Shown: positions 53,801 to 60,974 of the stretch, in pieces
Numbering within the stretch: position 1 is the first letter of the stretch
How the letters are laid out: every line of letters begins with the position of its first letter
Assembly (NCBI RefSeq): GCF_024055725.1
Contig: NZ_JAMXMX010000005.1
Location: 186,001-250,000 of the forward strand
Source of the DNA: Actinoallomurus spadix
Lineage (GTDB): Bacteria; Actinomycetota; Actinomycetes; Streptosporangiales; Streptosporangiaceae
Length of the DNA: 64,000 nucleotides
Direction of reading: 5' to 3'
Notes under the pieces: model-generated
Database searches by the model: none
Told to the model about the DNA's origin: nothing
The model's input: the letters and a program-made list of their open reading frames with translations, nothing else
Translations under genes and position numbers: made by a program

Positions 53801-54100
53801 GAAGCGCCGGATGTCGACCACGTCGTCCTCGACGACCAGGCGGTATCCCGCGGGCCGGGAGTCGATCACCGCGGTGGGCAGGGTCCTGCGCAGCCGGGAG
53901 ACCAGCGACTGCAGGGCGTTCGGGGCTCCGGCCGGCGGGTCGCCGTCCCACACTCCGGCGACGAGCCGGTCGGCGGTCAGGACCCGGGGGGCCTCGAGGG
54001 CCAGCAGGATGAGGAGCGCGCGCAGGCGGGCGCCGCCCACCTCGACCGGGCGTCCGGTGTCATCGGTGACCTCGAGAGGGCCGAGCAACGAGATCCGCAC
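50864..54100 (-). CDS. AfsR/BTAD-type large transcriptional regulator with NB-ARC and TPR domains
   Basis: 1078 residues from GTG 54100. Layout: OmpR-type winged helix (about 1-95, RISLLGPLEVTDDTGR ... RLRRTLPTAVIDSRPAGY), bacterial transcriptional activation domain (about 97-245, RFDRLVADGRRLL ... FEDARRTLAEELGVDPSPEL), NB-ARC ATPase (P-loop LTGPGGAGKTRLA near 285, LLILLDNCEHLIDSC) and C-terminal TPR-like repeats to the end. This is the AfsR/SARP-like STAND architecture that activates secondary-metabolite or transport genes upon ATP- and ligand-dependent switching. It converges on the DrrAB-type operon. Target genes unknown; its own promoter region holds a 14-bp palindrome. Confidence 0.94.
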   Translation of the reverse strand: MRISLLGPLEVTDDTGRPVEVGGARLRALLILLALEAPRVLTADRLVAGVWDGDPPAGAPNALQSLVSRLRRTLPTAVIDSRPAGYRLVVEDDVVDIRRFDRLVADGRRLLHDDPARAADTLAAALSLWRGTPLADVADTDFARGHVSRLTEQRLAAIEDHAEVLLTLGRADPAELEALVAAHPLRERLRGQYMRALCAAGRQADALATFEDARRTLAEELGVDPSPELRTAHLAVLRGEQAPARSRGRHNLPSRLTSFIGREEEIARVGKLLEENRLVTLTGPGGAGKTRLAVEAAAGLTERMPGGVWLVELAGVGDPGEVPQALLSALGLREAALTAGVRGSAPTSVEPVERLVAALADERLLILLDNCEHLIDSCARLVDRVLADCPGVRVLATSREALGIIGESLWPVPPLAFPPEDPAETHRPPTESGPAASLPEVLGYPAVRLFAERGTAVRPGFDPAADLPAVLAICRRLDGMPLAIELAAARLRTMTAAQLADRLDDRFRLLTGGSRTALPRHQTLRAVVDWSWELLGEPERVLLRRLSVFAGGATLESIEDVCGGDVLDPLTGLVEKSLVDTDAIGRYRVLETIRAYGAERLSEAGEAQRIRRAHAHHFLRLAETAEPRLRTRDQLRWLDRLTADYDNLHSALRWAIEVQDAALALRYVAALGWFWFLRGMRVEGQQLARDALAVPGRGPAVAYAMATMYWLVGRVDEDPMAHDVDLSRKIISAMDACADIPPDDLHPMLHVAPLGLAMFDGRTEDALAAVDALREARDPWLQAAAGMMRGHALINLGRVARIGDDFTAALDRFRALGERWGMSLTLTGLAEVTMWQGDPVSAMGHIEEALRYSLELGSFDESSHLRVRLAQAFAALGDDERARAELDAALRGAERRGSPMDVAIVRFTTADVARRRGDLDVARAALENILPGEPLGGPPQFASMINTQLGMLHAMEGDLGAALARHVQALRHASVAHDAPVVGQALVGLADHALRSGDHERAAMLLGASVGVRGAEDRSLEDPPRIERAVREAIGGERYARAYARGHAMRLEDVADALGIDLLTDRPARRRGTAAPPA

Positions 54101-54154
54101 GGGTCGATCCTCTCCTGTCCGCCCGGGTGAGCGCCCCAGTTTTTCCGGCCTATG

Positions 54155-54168
54155 CGAGATATATCTCG
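54155..54168. promoter_or_regulatory. Palindrome upstream of the AfsR-type gene
   Basis: CGAGATATATCTCG is a perfect 14-bp AT-cored palindrome in very GC-rich DNA, 55 bp upstream of the AfsR-type start. It is part of a larger TGCGAG...CTCGCA arrangement (to 54180). AT-rich cores like GATATATC are typical of PadR-type operators, but no padR gene is in the window. It could also be an autoregulatory site. Confidence 0.45.
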
Positions 54169-54187
54169 ATGAGTCTCGCATAAAAAC

Positions 54188-54215
54188 GGCGGGCCGGCCT
54201 CCCGGCCGGCCCGCC
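54188..54215 (-). terminator. Rho-independent terminator of ndh
   Basis: A 12-bp perfect GC stem (GGCGGGCCGGCC / GGCCGGCCCGCC) with TCCC loop is followed on the minus strand by GTTTTTATG, giving a genuine U-tract. It lies 31 bp after the ndh stop. Confidence 0.88.
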
Positions 54216-54245
54216 ATCGGTCCGGAGAGGACCGGGAGCCACGGA

Positions 54246-55580
54246 TCAGGCCGCGCGATCCTGCCCGCTGGCCAGCTCGAACTCCGCGCGCGGCCGCTCG
54301 ATCCCGTTCAGGGACACCGTCTCGCGGCGGAAGAAGAGCGCGAGCGTCCAGTCGGCCACCACGCGCACTTTGCGGTTGAGGGTGGGCACCCGCGACAGGT
54401 GGTACGTCCGGTGCATGAACCAGGCGGCGAACCCGCGCAGCTTCACGCCGTAGACGTGCGCCACGCCCCGGTACAGGCCGAGACTGGCGACCGACCCGGC
54501 GTAGGAGTGGCGGTAGGCCGTGCGCTCCCCGCCGCGAAGGGTCGCCACGATGTTGTCGGCGAGCCGCCTGGCCTGGCGCACGGCGTGCTGGGCGTTGGGC
54601 GCGCAGAACTCACCGGGACGGGTCAGGTCCGGGACGGCTCCGCAGTCGCCGGCCACGAAGGCGTCGTCGGCGCCCTCCACGGTGAGGTACTCGGTGGCCA
54701 CGATGCGGCCCTGGCGGTCCAGGGGCAGGTCGGTGGAACGGTTGAGCGGGTTCGGCTTGACGCCGGCGGTCCACACGAGCGTGCCGGCCTCGAACTCCGT
54801 CCCGTCGTCCAGCACGACGCGGCGGTCGACCGCCGACGTGAGGCGCGTGTTCAGCCGTACGTCGATGCCCCGGCGGCGCAGCTCCTCCACCGTGTAGCGG
54901 CCCATCCGGTCGCCGACCTCCGGCAGGATCCGGTCGCTGGCCTCGACGAGCACCCAGCGCATGTCCTGCGGGCGGAGGTCCGGGTGGTACTTCAGCGCGC
55001 CGCGCGCCATGTCCTCCAGCTCGGCCAGCGCCTCGACGCCGGCGAAGCCGCCGCCGACGAAGACGAAGGTCAGAGCGCGGCGGCGCACCGCCTCGTCGTC
55101 GGTGGAGGCCGCCGCGTCGATCCGCGCGAGCACGTGGTTGCGCAGGTGGATGGCCTCGGCGACGTTCTTGAACCCGATGCCGTGCTCGGCCAGGCCGGGG
55201 ATCGGGAGCGTGCGGGAGACCGATCCCGGCGCCATCACCAGGTAGTCGTATGAGATCTCGGTCGCCGGGCCGGACACCGGGCGCACCGTCGCCACGTGGT
55301 GGGCGTGGTCGACGGAGACGACCCGTCCGTTGAGGACGCGCGCCTTCGGCAGGACCCGGCGCAGCGGGACGACGACGTGGCGCGCCTCGATGTGGCCGGC
55401 GGCCACCTCGGGGAGGAACGGCTGGTAGGTCATGAACGACTGCGGGTCGACGATCGTGATCGTCGCCTCGCCCGACCGCAGGCGCCGCTGGAGGCGCAGC
55501 GCGGTGTACATGCCGACGTAACCGCCGCCGACGATGAGGATGTGGGGAGTGGTCCGGCTCGTGTTCGGGCTCGTGGCCAC
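54246..55580 (-). CDS. ndh: Type II NADH dehydrogenase (NDH-2)
   Basis: 444 residues. The first dinucleotide fold is HILIVGGGYVGMYTALRLQ (FAD) and the second FVFVGGGFAGVEALAEL (NADH). NDH-2 features include SFMTYQPFLPEVAAG, TLVWTAGVKPNPL, AGDCGAVPDLT, CAPNAQHAVRQAR and a C-terminal membrane-associating part. It oxidises NADH and reduces menaquinone without pumping protons. The GTG start at 55580 follows GAGGAGCG. A perfect Rex operator lies 20 bp upstream, so expression should rise when the NADH/NAD+ ratio is high. Confidence 0.96.
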   Translation of the reverse strand: MATSPNTSRTTPHILIVGGGYVGMYTALRLQRRLRSGEATITIVDPQSFMTYQPFLPEVAAGHIEARHVVVPLRRVLPKARVLNGRVVSVDHAHHVATVRPVSGPATEISYDYLVMAPGSVSRTLPIPGLAEHGIGFKNVAEAIHLRNHVLARIDAAASTDDEAVRRRALTFVFVGGGFAGVEALAELEDMARGALKYHPDLRPQDMRWVLVEASDRILPEVGDRMGRYTVEELRRRGIDVRLNTRLTSAVDRRVVLDDGTEFEAGTLVWTAGVKPNPLNRSTDLPLDRQGRIVATEYLTVEGADDAFVAGDCGAVPDLTRPGEFCAPNAQHAVRQARRLADNIVATLRGGERTAYRHSYAGSVASLGLYRGVAHVYGVKLRGFAAWFMHRTYHLSRVPTLNRKVRVVADWTLALFFRRETVSLNGIERPRAEFELASGQDRAA

Positions 55581-55600
55581 GGGGTGCGCTCCTCGCTAGA

Positions 55601-55620
55601 CTTGTGAATACATTCACAAG
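55601..55620. promoter_or_regulatory. Rex (redox repressor) operator upstream of ndh
   Basis: CTTGTGAA-TACA-TTCACAAG is a perfect inverted repeat matching the Rex consensus TTGTGAA-N4-TTCACAA at every fixed position. Rex leaves such sites when NADH is high. It stands 20 bp from the ndh start codon, ideal for repression. The 321 bp beyond it, up to the PEBP lipoprotein gene, contain no gene of coding character; a 9-bp GGCGCATCG/CGATGCGCC hairpin lies at 55850-55883. Confidence 0.93.
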
Positions 55621-55941
55621 CTACCGCATCCAGCGGCGGATGCCAGCGATTGATCGCGTTAAGAATCGCGAAAGTTCCTGTTACACCAAACGAACAGCCT
55701 GGTTCCGCCATGAAGACCGCCGTGTCTTCCGGCGAAGCCGACGCGCGACATTCCTTCCGACAACGGCCGCCGCCCGGTGCGGGGCGGTCGAGACGGCATC
55801 GCCCTCCGGACCGCTCTAGGGTGAGCCGCAGCCCGGTGTCGGTCCGGACGGCGCATCGAGGAGCCGCGGGCCCCCGATGCGCCGAATACGCGGACACCCG
55901 CCGGGCGCGGCGTACGATCGTCCCCCGGGAGCTGTGTATCG

Positions 55942-56520
55942 ATGATGACCACGTTGTGGCGGCCGGTGTGCCTGGCCGTCGTCGGGCTGCTGTCCCTCAC
56001 GGGCTGCAGTCTCTTCGGGCAGAACAAACTCGTGCGCGGCAGCGTGCCGGACTCGATCACGGTGACCAGTCCGGCGTTCCGCGACGGCGCACCGATGCCC
56101 GTTCGCTTCGCCTGCCCGCAGTACGGCGGCCGGTCCAGGACGCCGCCGCTGCGCTGGTCCGTCGCGCAGAGCGGCGTCGGCTCCCTCGCACTCGTCATCG
56201 ACGACCCGGACTCCCCCAGCGGCGCGTACGTCCACTGGGTGCTGTACAACATCGACGCCACGGCGGCCGAGCTTCTGGAGAACACCGTCCCGCCGCACGC
56301 CGAGCAGGCAGTCAACACCGCCCAGAAGGTCGGGTACGCCCCGCCCTGCCCGCCGAAGGGGGAGGTGCACAAGTACCGCTTCACGCTCTACGCGCTGAAG
56401 TCCAGGGTGCCCCTGCGCAACGGCGCGAGTCTCGGCGACGCCCTCGCCGCGATCGCCTCCCGTACGATCGCCCGGGGCCGGATGACCGCGATCTTCCAGG
56501 GAGCGGTGGTGAAGTCCTGA
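55942..56520 (+). CDS. YbhB/YbcL-type PEBP lipoprotein
   Basis: 192 residues. The signal peptide ends in lipobox LTGC (Cys about 22), so it is a membrane-anchored extracytoplasmic lipoprotein. The phosphatidylethanolamine-binding-protein fold is clear from SLALVIDDPDSPSGAYVHWVLYNI and GYAPPCPPKGEVHKYRFTLYALK, with the ligand-pocket Asp/His. In bacteria the role of YbhB/YbcL proteins is poorly known; some may inhibit kinases or proteases. Stands alone with its own 5' region. No link to the kinases of this window is demonstrated. Confidence 0.92.
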   Translation: MMTTLWRPVCLAVVGLLSLTGCSLFGQNKLVRGSVPDSITVTSPAFRDGAPMPVRFACPQYGGRSRTPPLRWSVAQSGVGSLALVIDDPDSPSGAYVHWVLYNIDATAAELLENTVPPHAEQAVNTAQKVGYAPPCPPKGEVHKYRFTLYALKSRVPLRNGASLGDALAAIASRTIARGRMTAIFQGAVVKS

Positions 56521-56758
56521 GGGACTCGGCCGAACGCGCCGCAGGTGAGCGCCGTGCAGCGGAAGGTCGGCACGGGTTCGTGGCACCAGCGGGCCGTAAG
56601 GCAAGTAGTGTGAATGTAGATCTGTGCGAACCGTATGACAAGGGTCATAGCGGTCGGCGACAATCGGTCTAGCTCCTTGGGGGCCCCGGTGCCGGTGATC
56701 ATGGGAAAAGGTCCCCGCGTCGGCGTCGACCGCTAGACCATGGCGTTGGGTGGTAGCT

Positions 56759-58585
56759 ATGTGGGGTCTGATCGTTGTCCTCGGCTTGGTCGCGGTCGTC
56801 ATCCTCGTCGGGGTGCTCGTCGCCCTCGGCATGAGGGCGAGCCGCGCCGGAGACGAAGACGACTGGATGTCCGACGAGGAGCAGCCTCGGGGCCGCCGCG
56901 CCGGCAGATCCCGTGGCCGCCACGACCAGGACGACGAGGCGGTGGAGGAGGCCTACGGCGGCGGCGACATGCGCGTCGCCGGTGCCCCGCTCGCCCAGCA
57001 GCACCAGTTGCCCGCCGCGCCGATCGCCGGTCCCGGCGCCGGTCCGGCCCAGTTGCCGGCCCCGGTCCCCGCGGCACCCCCGGGCAGCCGGAACAGCGAC
57101 GAGATGGACGACGACGAGTACTGGTCGACCATCACCTTCGACAAGCCGAAGTTCCCCTGGCGGCAGGACGCCGGGCAGCCGTCCGAGGCACGGGGGCAGG
57201 ACCCCCTGGCCCATCAGGACGCGGCCCGCCCCGAGCCCACGCCGCTCGCGGGCCCGCAGCCGCAGGGCATGCCCCTCGCGGGGCAGTCCCCGCACGGCGG
57301 CCCGATCGACTCCCCGGCACCGCCGACCCGGCCACAGCCGGCCGTCCCGGCCCTCGACACGCCGTCGACGCCGCCCGGACCGCTCGACGTCCCGTCGTCG
57401 CTGCCGTCCGCGCTGGACCTCCCGTCCTCCGACCGGGTCGCCGAGACCGTGGCCGGCGACGAGATCCCGGCGTACGGCTCGACCGACCAGATCGGCGGCT
57501 TCGGCACGTCCGGCTATCCGAGCGAGCCGTCCTACACCTCCGAGTCGCCGACCTACCTCTCGGAGACGCCGTCGTACTCCTCGGACACGCCGTCGTACTC
57601 CTCGGAGACGCCGTCGTACTCCTCGGACACGCCGTCGTACTCGTCCGAGTCGCCGTCGTACACCTCGGAGTCGCCGTCCTACTCCTCCGAGCACTCCTAC
57701 GGCGGCGACCGCCCGTACGGCGACGACCCGCTGAACACAGGCGAACGCCCGACGTACGGCGCCGGATCCCCCTCCGCGCCGGCTCCCTCCCCCGTACCGC
57801 CAGCCTCCTCGCCTCTGAGCACCCCGTCGCCCCTCGGCTCCCCGTCGATCAGCGGCAGCGATGACGGCCCCGCCGTGCCGTCGGTCGACGAGCTGCTGGC
57901 CAAGATCCAGCGGCAGCGCGCCGGAGGCGGCGACGCGGAGCCGGAGGGTTCCGCCCCGGCCGCACCGGGCTCCGGTTCCACCGGTTTCGACCCGCTCACC
58001 GACCCGCTGGACACCGGGGAGCGCTCGTACCGCCCGTCGTCCGGCGGCTCGTCCACCAGCGGAGGCTGGTCGCCCGGTTCCTACGGCTCGTCCGACTCCT
58101 ACGGCAGCGGCGAGTCCGGCGACTCCTACGGCTCCTCGACGAGCGGCTCGTACGGGTCCGACCCGCTGTCGGGCGGCTACACCCCGACCGGCGGCTACAA
58201 CACCTCCTCCTACGACAGCGGTTACGGCTCCTCGCCGTCCTCCCCGGCCTACGGGGACTCGTCGTCGTCGTACGGCTCGGGCTCGGGGAGCCAGGACGAC
58301 CCGCTCGGCGGCGGGTACACCGGCTCGTCGCCGGACTCGCTCGGTTCCTACGGCGGCACGTCCACCGGTGGTTACTCGAGCACGGGCGGTTACTCGACGT
58401 CCGGATCGTCCTACGGCGGCCCGGCCTACCCCGGGTCCGCCACGCCAGGGTCCGGTCAGCCGTCCGAGGACGCCAACACGACGCAGGCCTACCCGAGCAG
58501 CCCGTACGGCACCTCGTACGGCGACCGGAAGAACGACGACAAACGTCCCGAGGACTGGGGCTACGGCGACCATCGCGGAAGCTGA
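56759..58585 (+). CDS. Single-span membrane protein with long Ser/Tyr/Pro/Gly-rich repetitive tail
   Basis: About 608 residues from ATG 56759 (GTG 56750 also possible). One N-terminal membrane helix (LIVVLGLVAVVILVGVLVAL) is followed by an acidic/basic segment, a Pro-rich region with DDDEYWSTITFDKPKFPWRQ (about 117-136), then at about 255-305 seven to eight copies of a seven-residue unit like SYSSDTP / SYSSETP / SYTSESP. A Gly/Ser/Tyr-rich C-terminal part contains repeats such as SYGSS and STGGYS. No enzymatic domain. The tail looks intrinsically disordered and rich in potential Ser/Thr/Tyr phosphorylation sites. Family unknown; possibly a scaffold or envelope-associated phosphoprotein. Confidence 0.88.
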   Translation: MWGLIVVLGLVAVVILVGVLVALGMRASRAGDEDDWMSDEEQPRGRRAGRSRGRHDQDDEAVEEAYGGGDMRVAGAPLAQQHQLPAAPIAGPGAGPAQLPAPVPAAPPGSRNSDEMDDDEYWSTITFDKPKFPWRQDAGQPSEARGQDPLAHQDAARPEPTPLAGPQPQGMPLAGQSPHGGPIDSPAPPTRPQPAVPALDTPSTPPGPLDVPSSLPSALDLPSSDRVAETVAGDEIPAYGSTDQIGGFGTSGYPSEPSYTSESPTYLSETPSYSSDTPSYSSETPSYSSDTPSYSSESPSYTSESPSYSSEHSYGGDRPYGDDPLNTGERPTYGAGSPSAPAPSPVPPASSPLSTPSPLGSPSISGSDDGPAVPSVDELLAKIQRQRAGGGDAEPEGSAPAAPGSGSTGFDPLTDPLDTGERSYRPSSGGSSTSGGWSPGSYGSSDSYGSGESGDSYGSSTSGSYGSDPLSGGYTPTGGYNTSSYDSGYGSSPSSPAYGDSSSSYGSGSGSQDDPLGGGYTGSSPDSLGSYGGTSTGGYSSTGGYSTSGSSYGGPAYPGSATPGSGQPSEDANTTQAYPSSPYGTSYGDRKNDDKRPEDWGYGDHRGS

Positions 58586-58608
58586 GGCCCGCCGCCCGGC
58601 GTGACCGT

Positions 58609-58641
58609 GGGCTCCGTGGTTCGATACGAACCACGGAGCCC
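58609..58641 (+). terminator. Rho-independent terminator after the repeat-rich membrane protein gene
   Basis: A 15-bp perfect stem (GGGCTCCGTGGTTCG / CGAACCACGGAGCCC) with a 3-nt ATA loop is followed by TTCTTCTTC, 24 bp after the stop codon. Confidence 0.9.
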
Positions 58642-58827
58642 TTCTTCTTCCCCGGGAGCGGTTTCCTCCTCCCGGACAGTCCCGCGGGAGAAACGTCCAC
58701 CGCGGGATATAAGAATCCGCGGGCGAATGCGCGTTCGATTGCTTGGCAACCGTTTGACCGTTCATATCACGCTGCGTGAATCTCTCCTACGCGATCCGTA
58801 CACACTCAGCGACCCAGGAGGTCAACG

Positions 58828-59070
58828 ATGCCCCTTAGATTCGTCGGAATCGACCCGAGCACCAACGGGGATAACTGCCCCACCGTGTGGGTGGACGAGA
58901 AGACCAGCGAGATCGTCATCCAAGGATGGACCGCGGACCCCGATACTCGGAGGGAATGCCTGGCGACCGGCCCGATACCCGACCACGAGACGGTGCTGCG
59001 GCTACCGGCGCGGATGGCACCGATCCTGAAGGAGGCGTGCGATGTCGCCGGAGGTCCCATCGTTCAATGA
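58828..59070 (+). CDS. Small acidic protein of the DUF6879/XRE regulatory cassette
   Basis: 80 residues, soluble and acidic: LRFVGIDPSTNGDNCPTVWV, then SEIVIQGWTADPDTRRECLATGPIPDHETVLRLP. Proteins of this pattern precede DUF6879 genes all over actinobacteria; function unknown. The ATG has an excellent CAGGAGGTCAACG site. It overlaps the DUF6879 gene by 29 bases, so the two are coupled. It may be a modulator or antitoxin-like partner of the XRE regulator two genes on. Confidence 0.85.
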   Translation: MPLRFVGIDPSTNGDNCPTVWVDEKTSEIVIQGWTADPDTRRECLATGPIPDHETVLRLPARMAPILKEACDVAGGPIVQ

Positions 59071-59557
59071 CCTGCTGGCCGAATGTGACGAGTCGGCCGT
59101 CCATCTGGAGATGCGGGACGGCTACACGCCCGGTGATCCCGTCTACCTCGACTGGCGGGCGGGGCGCCGGATCGACGGGCCGGAGCGCTATCCCGAATGG
59201 TTCGCGCTCGTCCGGACCACCGTCGCCCGGGGTGTCCGGATGCGGCGCGTCCGCATCGTGTCGGAACCCCTGGCGGACTTCATCCGTTTCGAGTACGACG
59301 TAACGGGAGGACTGAACGTCGCGGCCGGCGAGCAGGTGCGGTGGCTGCCTCGCCGGCAGGCCTCGGACATTGCCCTACCGGGCAATGACTTCTGGGTGTT
59401 CGACGGCCGGATCGTACGATTCGGCTACTTCGCCGGAGACGGGGACTTCGTCGGCCACGACGTCTGGGAGGATCCTGACGTGGTGAAGCTATGCACCTCC
59501 GCCTTCGAGGCGGCCTGGGAACGCGGGGTCGATCACTATGACTATCGCCCCGCCTGA
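59042..59557 (+). CDS. DUF6879 family protein
   Basis: 171 residues, soluble. SFNDLLAECDESAVHLEMRDGY, VRMRRVRIVSEPLADFIRFEYDVT, RWLPRRQASDIALPGNDFWVFDG and HDVWEDPDVVKLCTSAFEAAW are typical of this actinobacterial family, which almost always travels with a DUF5753-type XRE regulator. The ribosome site AAGGAGG lies inside the upstream gene. It overlaps the XRE gene by 20 bases. A toxin-like or effector role in the cassette is hypothesised in general for WhiJ-type loci but unproven. Confidence 0.88.
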   Translation: MSPEVPSFNDLLAECDESAVHLEMRDGYTPGDPVYLDWRAGRRIDGPERYPEWFALVRTTVARGVRMRRVRIVSEPLADFIRFEYDVTGGLNVAAGEQVRWLPRRQASDIALPGNDFWVFDGRIVRFGYFAGDGDFVGHDVWEDPDVVKLCTSAFEAAWERGVDHYDYRPA

Positions 59558-60437
59558 GCGCCCCCGGCCCTCGCGGGGGGCCGCGGCCACGACATCGCCG
59601 TCCTCGTCCGTCCAGGCGGCCCGCCAGGCCCTCGCCGACCGGCTCCGGGAGATCAGGGTCGACGCCGGACTGACCGCCAAGGCGCTCGCCGCCGCCGCCG
59701 CGTGGGACCGCACCAAGGTCTCCAAGATCGAGCACGCCTCCCGGCCGCCTTCCGCGGACGACATCCGCCGCTGGTGCGCCGTATGCCAGGCCGAGGACCA
59801 GGTACCCGACCTCGTGGCCTCCCTGCGAACCGTCGAGGGCGCCTACGTCGAGTGGCGGCGCCTGCAGCGCACCGGCCTGCGCCGGCTCCAGGAGTCACGC
59901 GTCCCGCTGTACGAGCGGACCCGCAGCTTCCGCGTCTACTGTTCCCAGGTCGTGCCCGGGCTGTTCCAGACGCCCGCCTACGCCGGGGCGCTCCTGTCGG
60001 CCATCACGACGTTCCACGGCACCCCGAACGACGTCGAGGAGGCGGTGGCCGCCCGGATGTCCCGCTCGCACGTCGTACGGGACGGCGCGCACCGGTTCGC
60101 CGTGCTCGTCGAGGAGTCCGTGCTCCGCTACCAGGTCGGCGGTCCCGACACGATGGCCGGGCAGTTGCACCACCTCCTGGACGTCATGGCGCTGCCGTCG
60201 GTGTCCCTCGGTGTCATCCCCTTCGACCACGGCGGCCGCCGGATGTGGACCTTGGAGGGCTTCAACATCTTCGACTCCGTCCAGGTCTCGGTCGAGCTGC
60301 TGTCGGCCGCGGTGACGGTCACGACGCCGGGCGAGGTGGACCTGTACGTCAAGGCGTTCACCGAGCTGTCCGCGATGGCGGTCTTCGGCACGGCGGCGCG
60401 GGCGCTCATCACCTCCGCGATCGACGCCCTCGACTGA
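59538..60437 (+). CDS. XRE-family regulator with DUF5753 domain (WhiJ-like)
   Basis: 299 residues. A Pro-rich start precedes the N-terminal helix-turn-helix (about 30-85, LADRLREIRVDAGLTAKALAAAAAWDRTKVSKIEHASRPPSADDIRRW). The C-terminal DUF5753 domain (about 110-295) has SFRVYCSQVVPGLFQTPAYAGALL, SHVVRDGAHRFAVLVEES and ALPSVSLGVIPFDHGGR. Such proteins are DNA-binding regulators paired with small partner proteins, best known from WhiJ-type developmental loci in Streptomyces. The start overlaps the DUF6879 gene. It may bind the inverted repeats at 60501-60525. Confidence 0.93.
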   Translation: MTIAPPERPRPSRGAAATTSPSSSVQAARQALADRLREIRVDAGLTAKALAAAAAWDRTKVSKIEHASRPPSADDIRRWCAVCQAEDQVPDLVASLRTVEGAYVEWRRLQRTGLRRLQESRVPLYERTRSFRVYCSQVVPGLFQTPAYAGALLSAITTFHGTPNDVEEAVAARMSRSHVVRDGAHRFAVLVEESVLRYQVGGPDTMAGQLHHLLDVMALPSVSLGVIPFDHGGRRMWTLEGFNIFDSVQVSVELLSAAVTVTTPGEVDLYVKAFTELSAMAVFGTAARALITSAIDALD

Positions 60438-60500
60438 GCTCCCGGCGGCGTGTGCGGCCCCGCGGCACCGCGCCGGACGCATGCCGACCCGGAACGCCCT

Positions 60501-60525
60501 GAGTGTGTGCCACACTCGGGCACAC
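60501..60525. promoter_or_regulatory. Interlocked inverted repeats upstream of the 60.6-kb small-gene operon
   Basis: GAGTGTG-N3-CACACTC (60501-60517) is interlaced with GTGTGCC-N7-GGCACAC (60505-60525), both perfect 7-bp arms. The site lies 64 bp after the XRE regulator gene and 75 bp before the next gene, a likely operator for that XRE protein or overlapping alternative sites. Confidence 0.5.
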
Positions 60526-60600
60526 TTCTCGCCCGCGGTCGGCCGGGCGCCTTAACGTCACGGCAGGCGGCCGTTCATCCCGCGCGATGAGGAGACGTAC

Positions 60601-60915
60601 ATGGGCGAGGAGACCGTCACCGGGTTAGTCGTCCGGCACCTGCGAGAGCTGCGAGGCGCGCTCGACCAGGCCGGTTTCGAGACCACTCTCGATCACCCCC
60701 ACGGCGCGACGCCGTACCTCCGGGCGACCAACCGGCACGCGCCTGTCATGTCGGAGACGATCCGGTGCGAGCACCACATCGTCGACGGCGACGCGTACTG
60801 GTTCTTCTACTCCTGGGGCCAGCCCATCTGCCCGGCGGCCGACAAGGTCTTAGCGGCCCGCGAGATCAGCCGTGTCATCGGGAACCGGGCCGCTCGCCTC
60901 CGGACGGACCCATGA
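60601..60915 (+). CDS. Small hypothetical protein of 104 residues
   Basis: Soluble: EETVTGLVVRHLRELRGALD, then EHHIVDGDAYWFFYSWGQPICPAADKVLAAREISRVIG. Similar small proteins with a YWFFYSWGQPI core occur next to XRE/DUF5753 regulators in actinobacteria as I recall; no function is known. It overlaps a 20-codon ORF at its end (ATGA). The upstream gap carries candidate operator repeats. Confidence 0.8.
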   Translation: MGEETVTGLVVRHLRELRGALDQAGFETTLDHPHGATPYLRATNRHAPVMSETIRCEHHIVDGDAYWFFYSWGQPICPAADKVLAAREISRVIGNRAARLRTDP

Positions 60916-60974
60916 GCGAGTGGATCACGAGCACCGCGCCCTTGGTCCCTCCCCCGACGAAGGAGGGCGCATGA
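60912..60974 (+). CDS. 20-residue coupled mini-ORF
   Basis: ATG 60912 overlaps the stop of the 104-residue gene (ATGA) and its own stop overlaps the ATG of the next gene (ATGA again), giving MSEWITSTAPLVPPPTKEGA. Reading it would carry ribosomes from one gene to the next. The sequence at its end also forms the AAGGAGGGCGC ribosome site of the following gene. It may be a real micropeptide or purely a translational-coupling device. Confidence 0.5.
   Translation: MSEWITSTAPLVPPPTKEGA

Noticed and set aside
56666-56739. GGTCTAGC and GCTAGACC pair resembling DasR half-sites
   Set aside because: The halves are about 58 bp apart, not a contiguous DasR site, and no amino-sugar gene is adjacent; possibly a chance inverted repeat.
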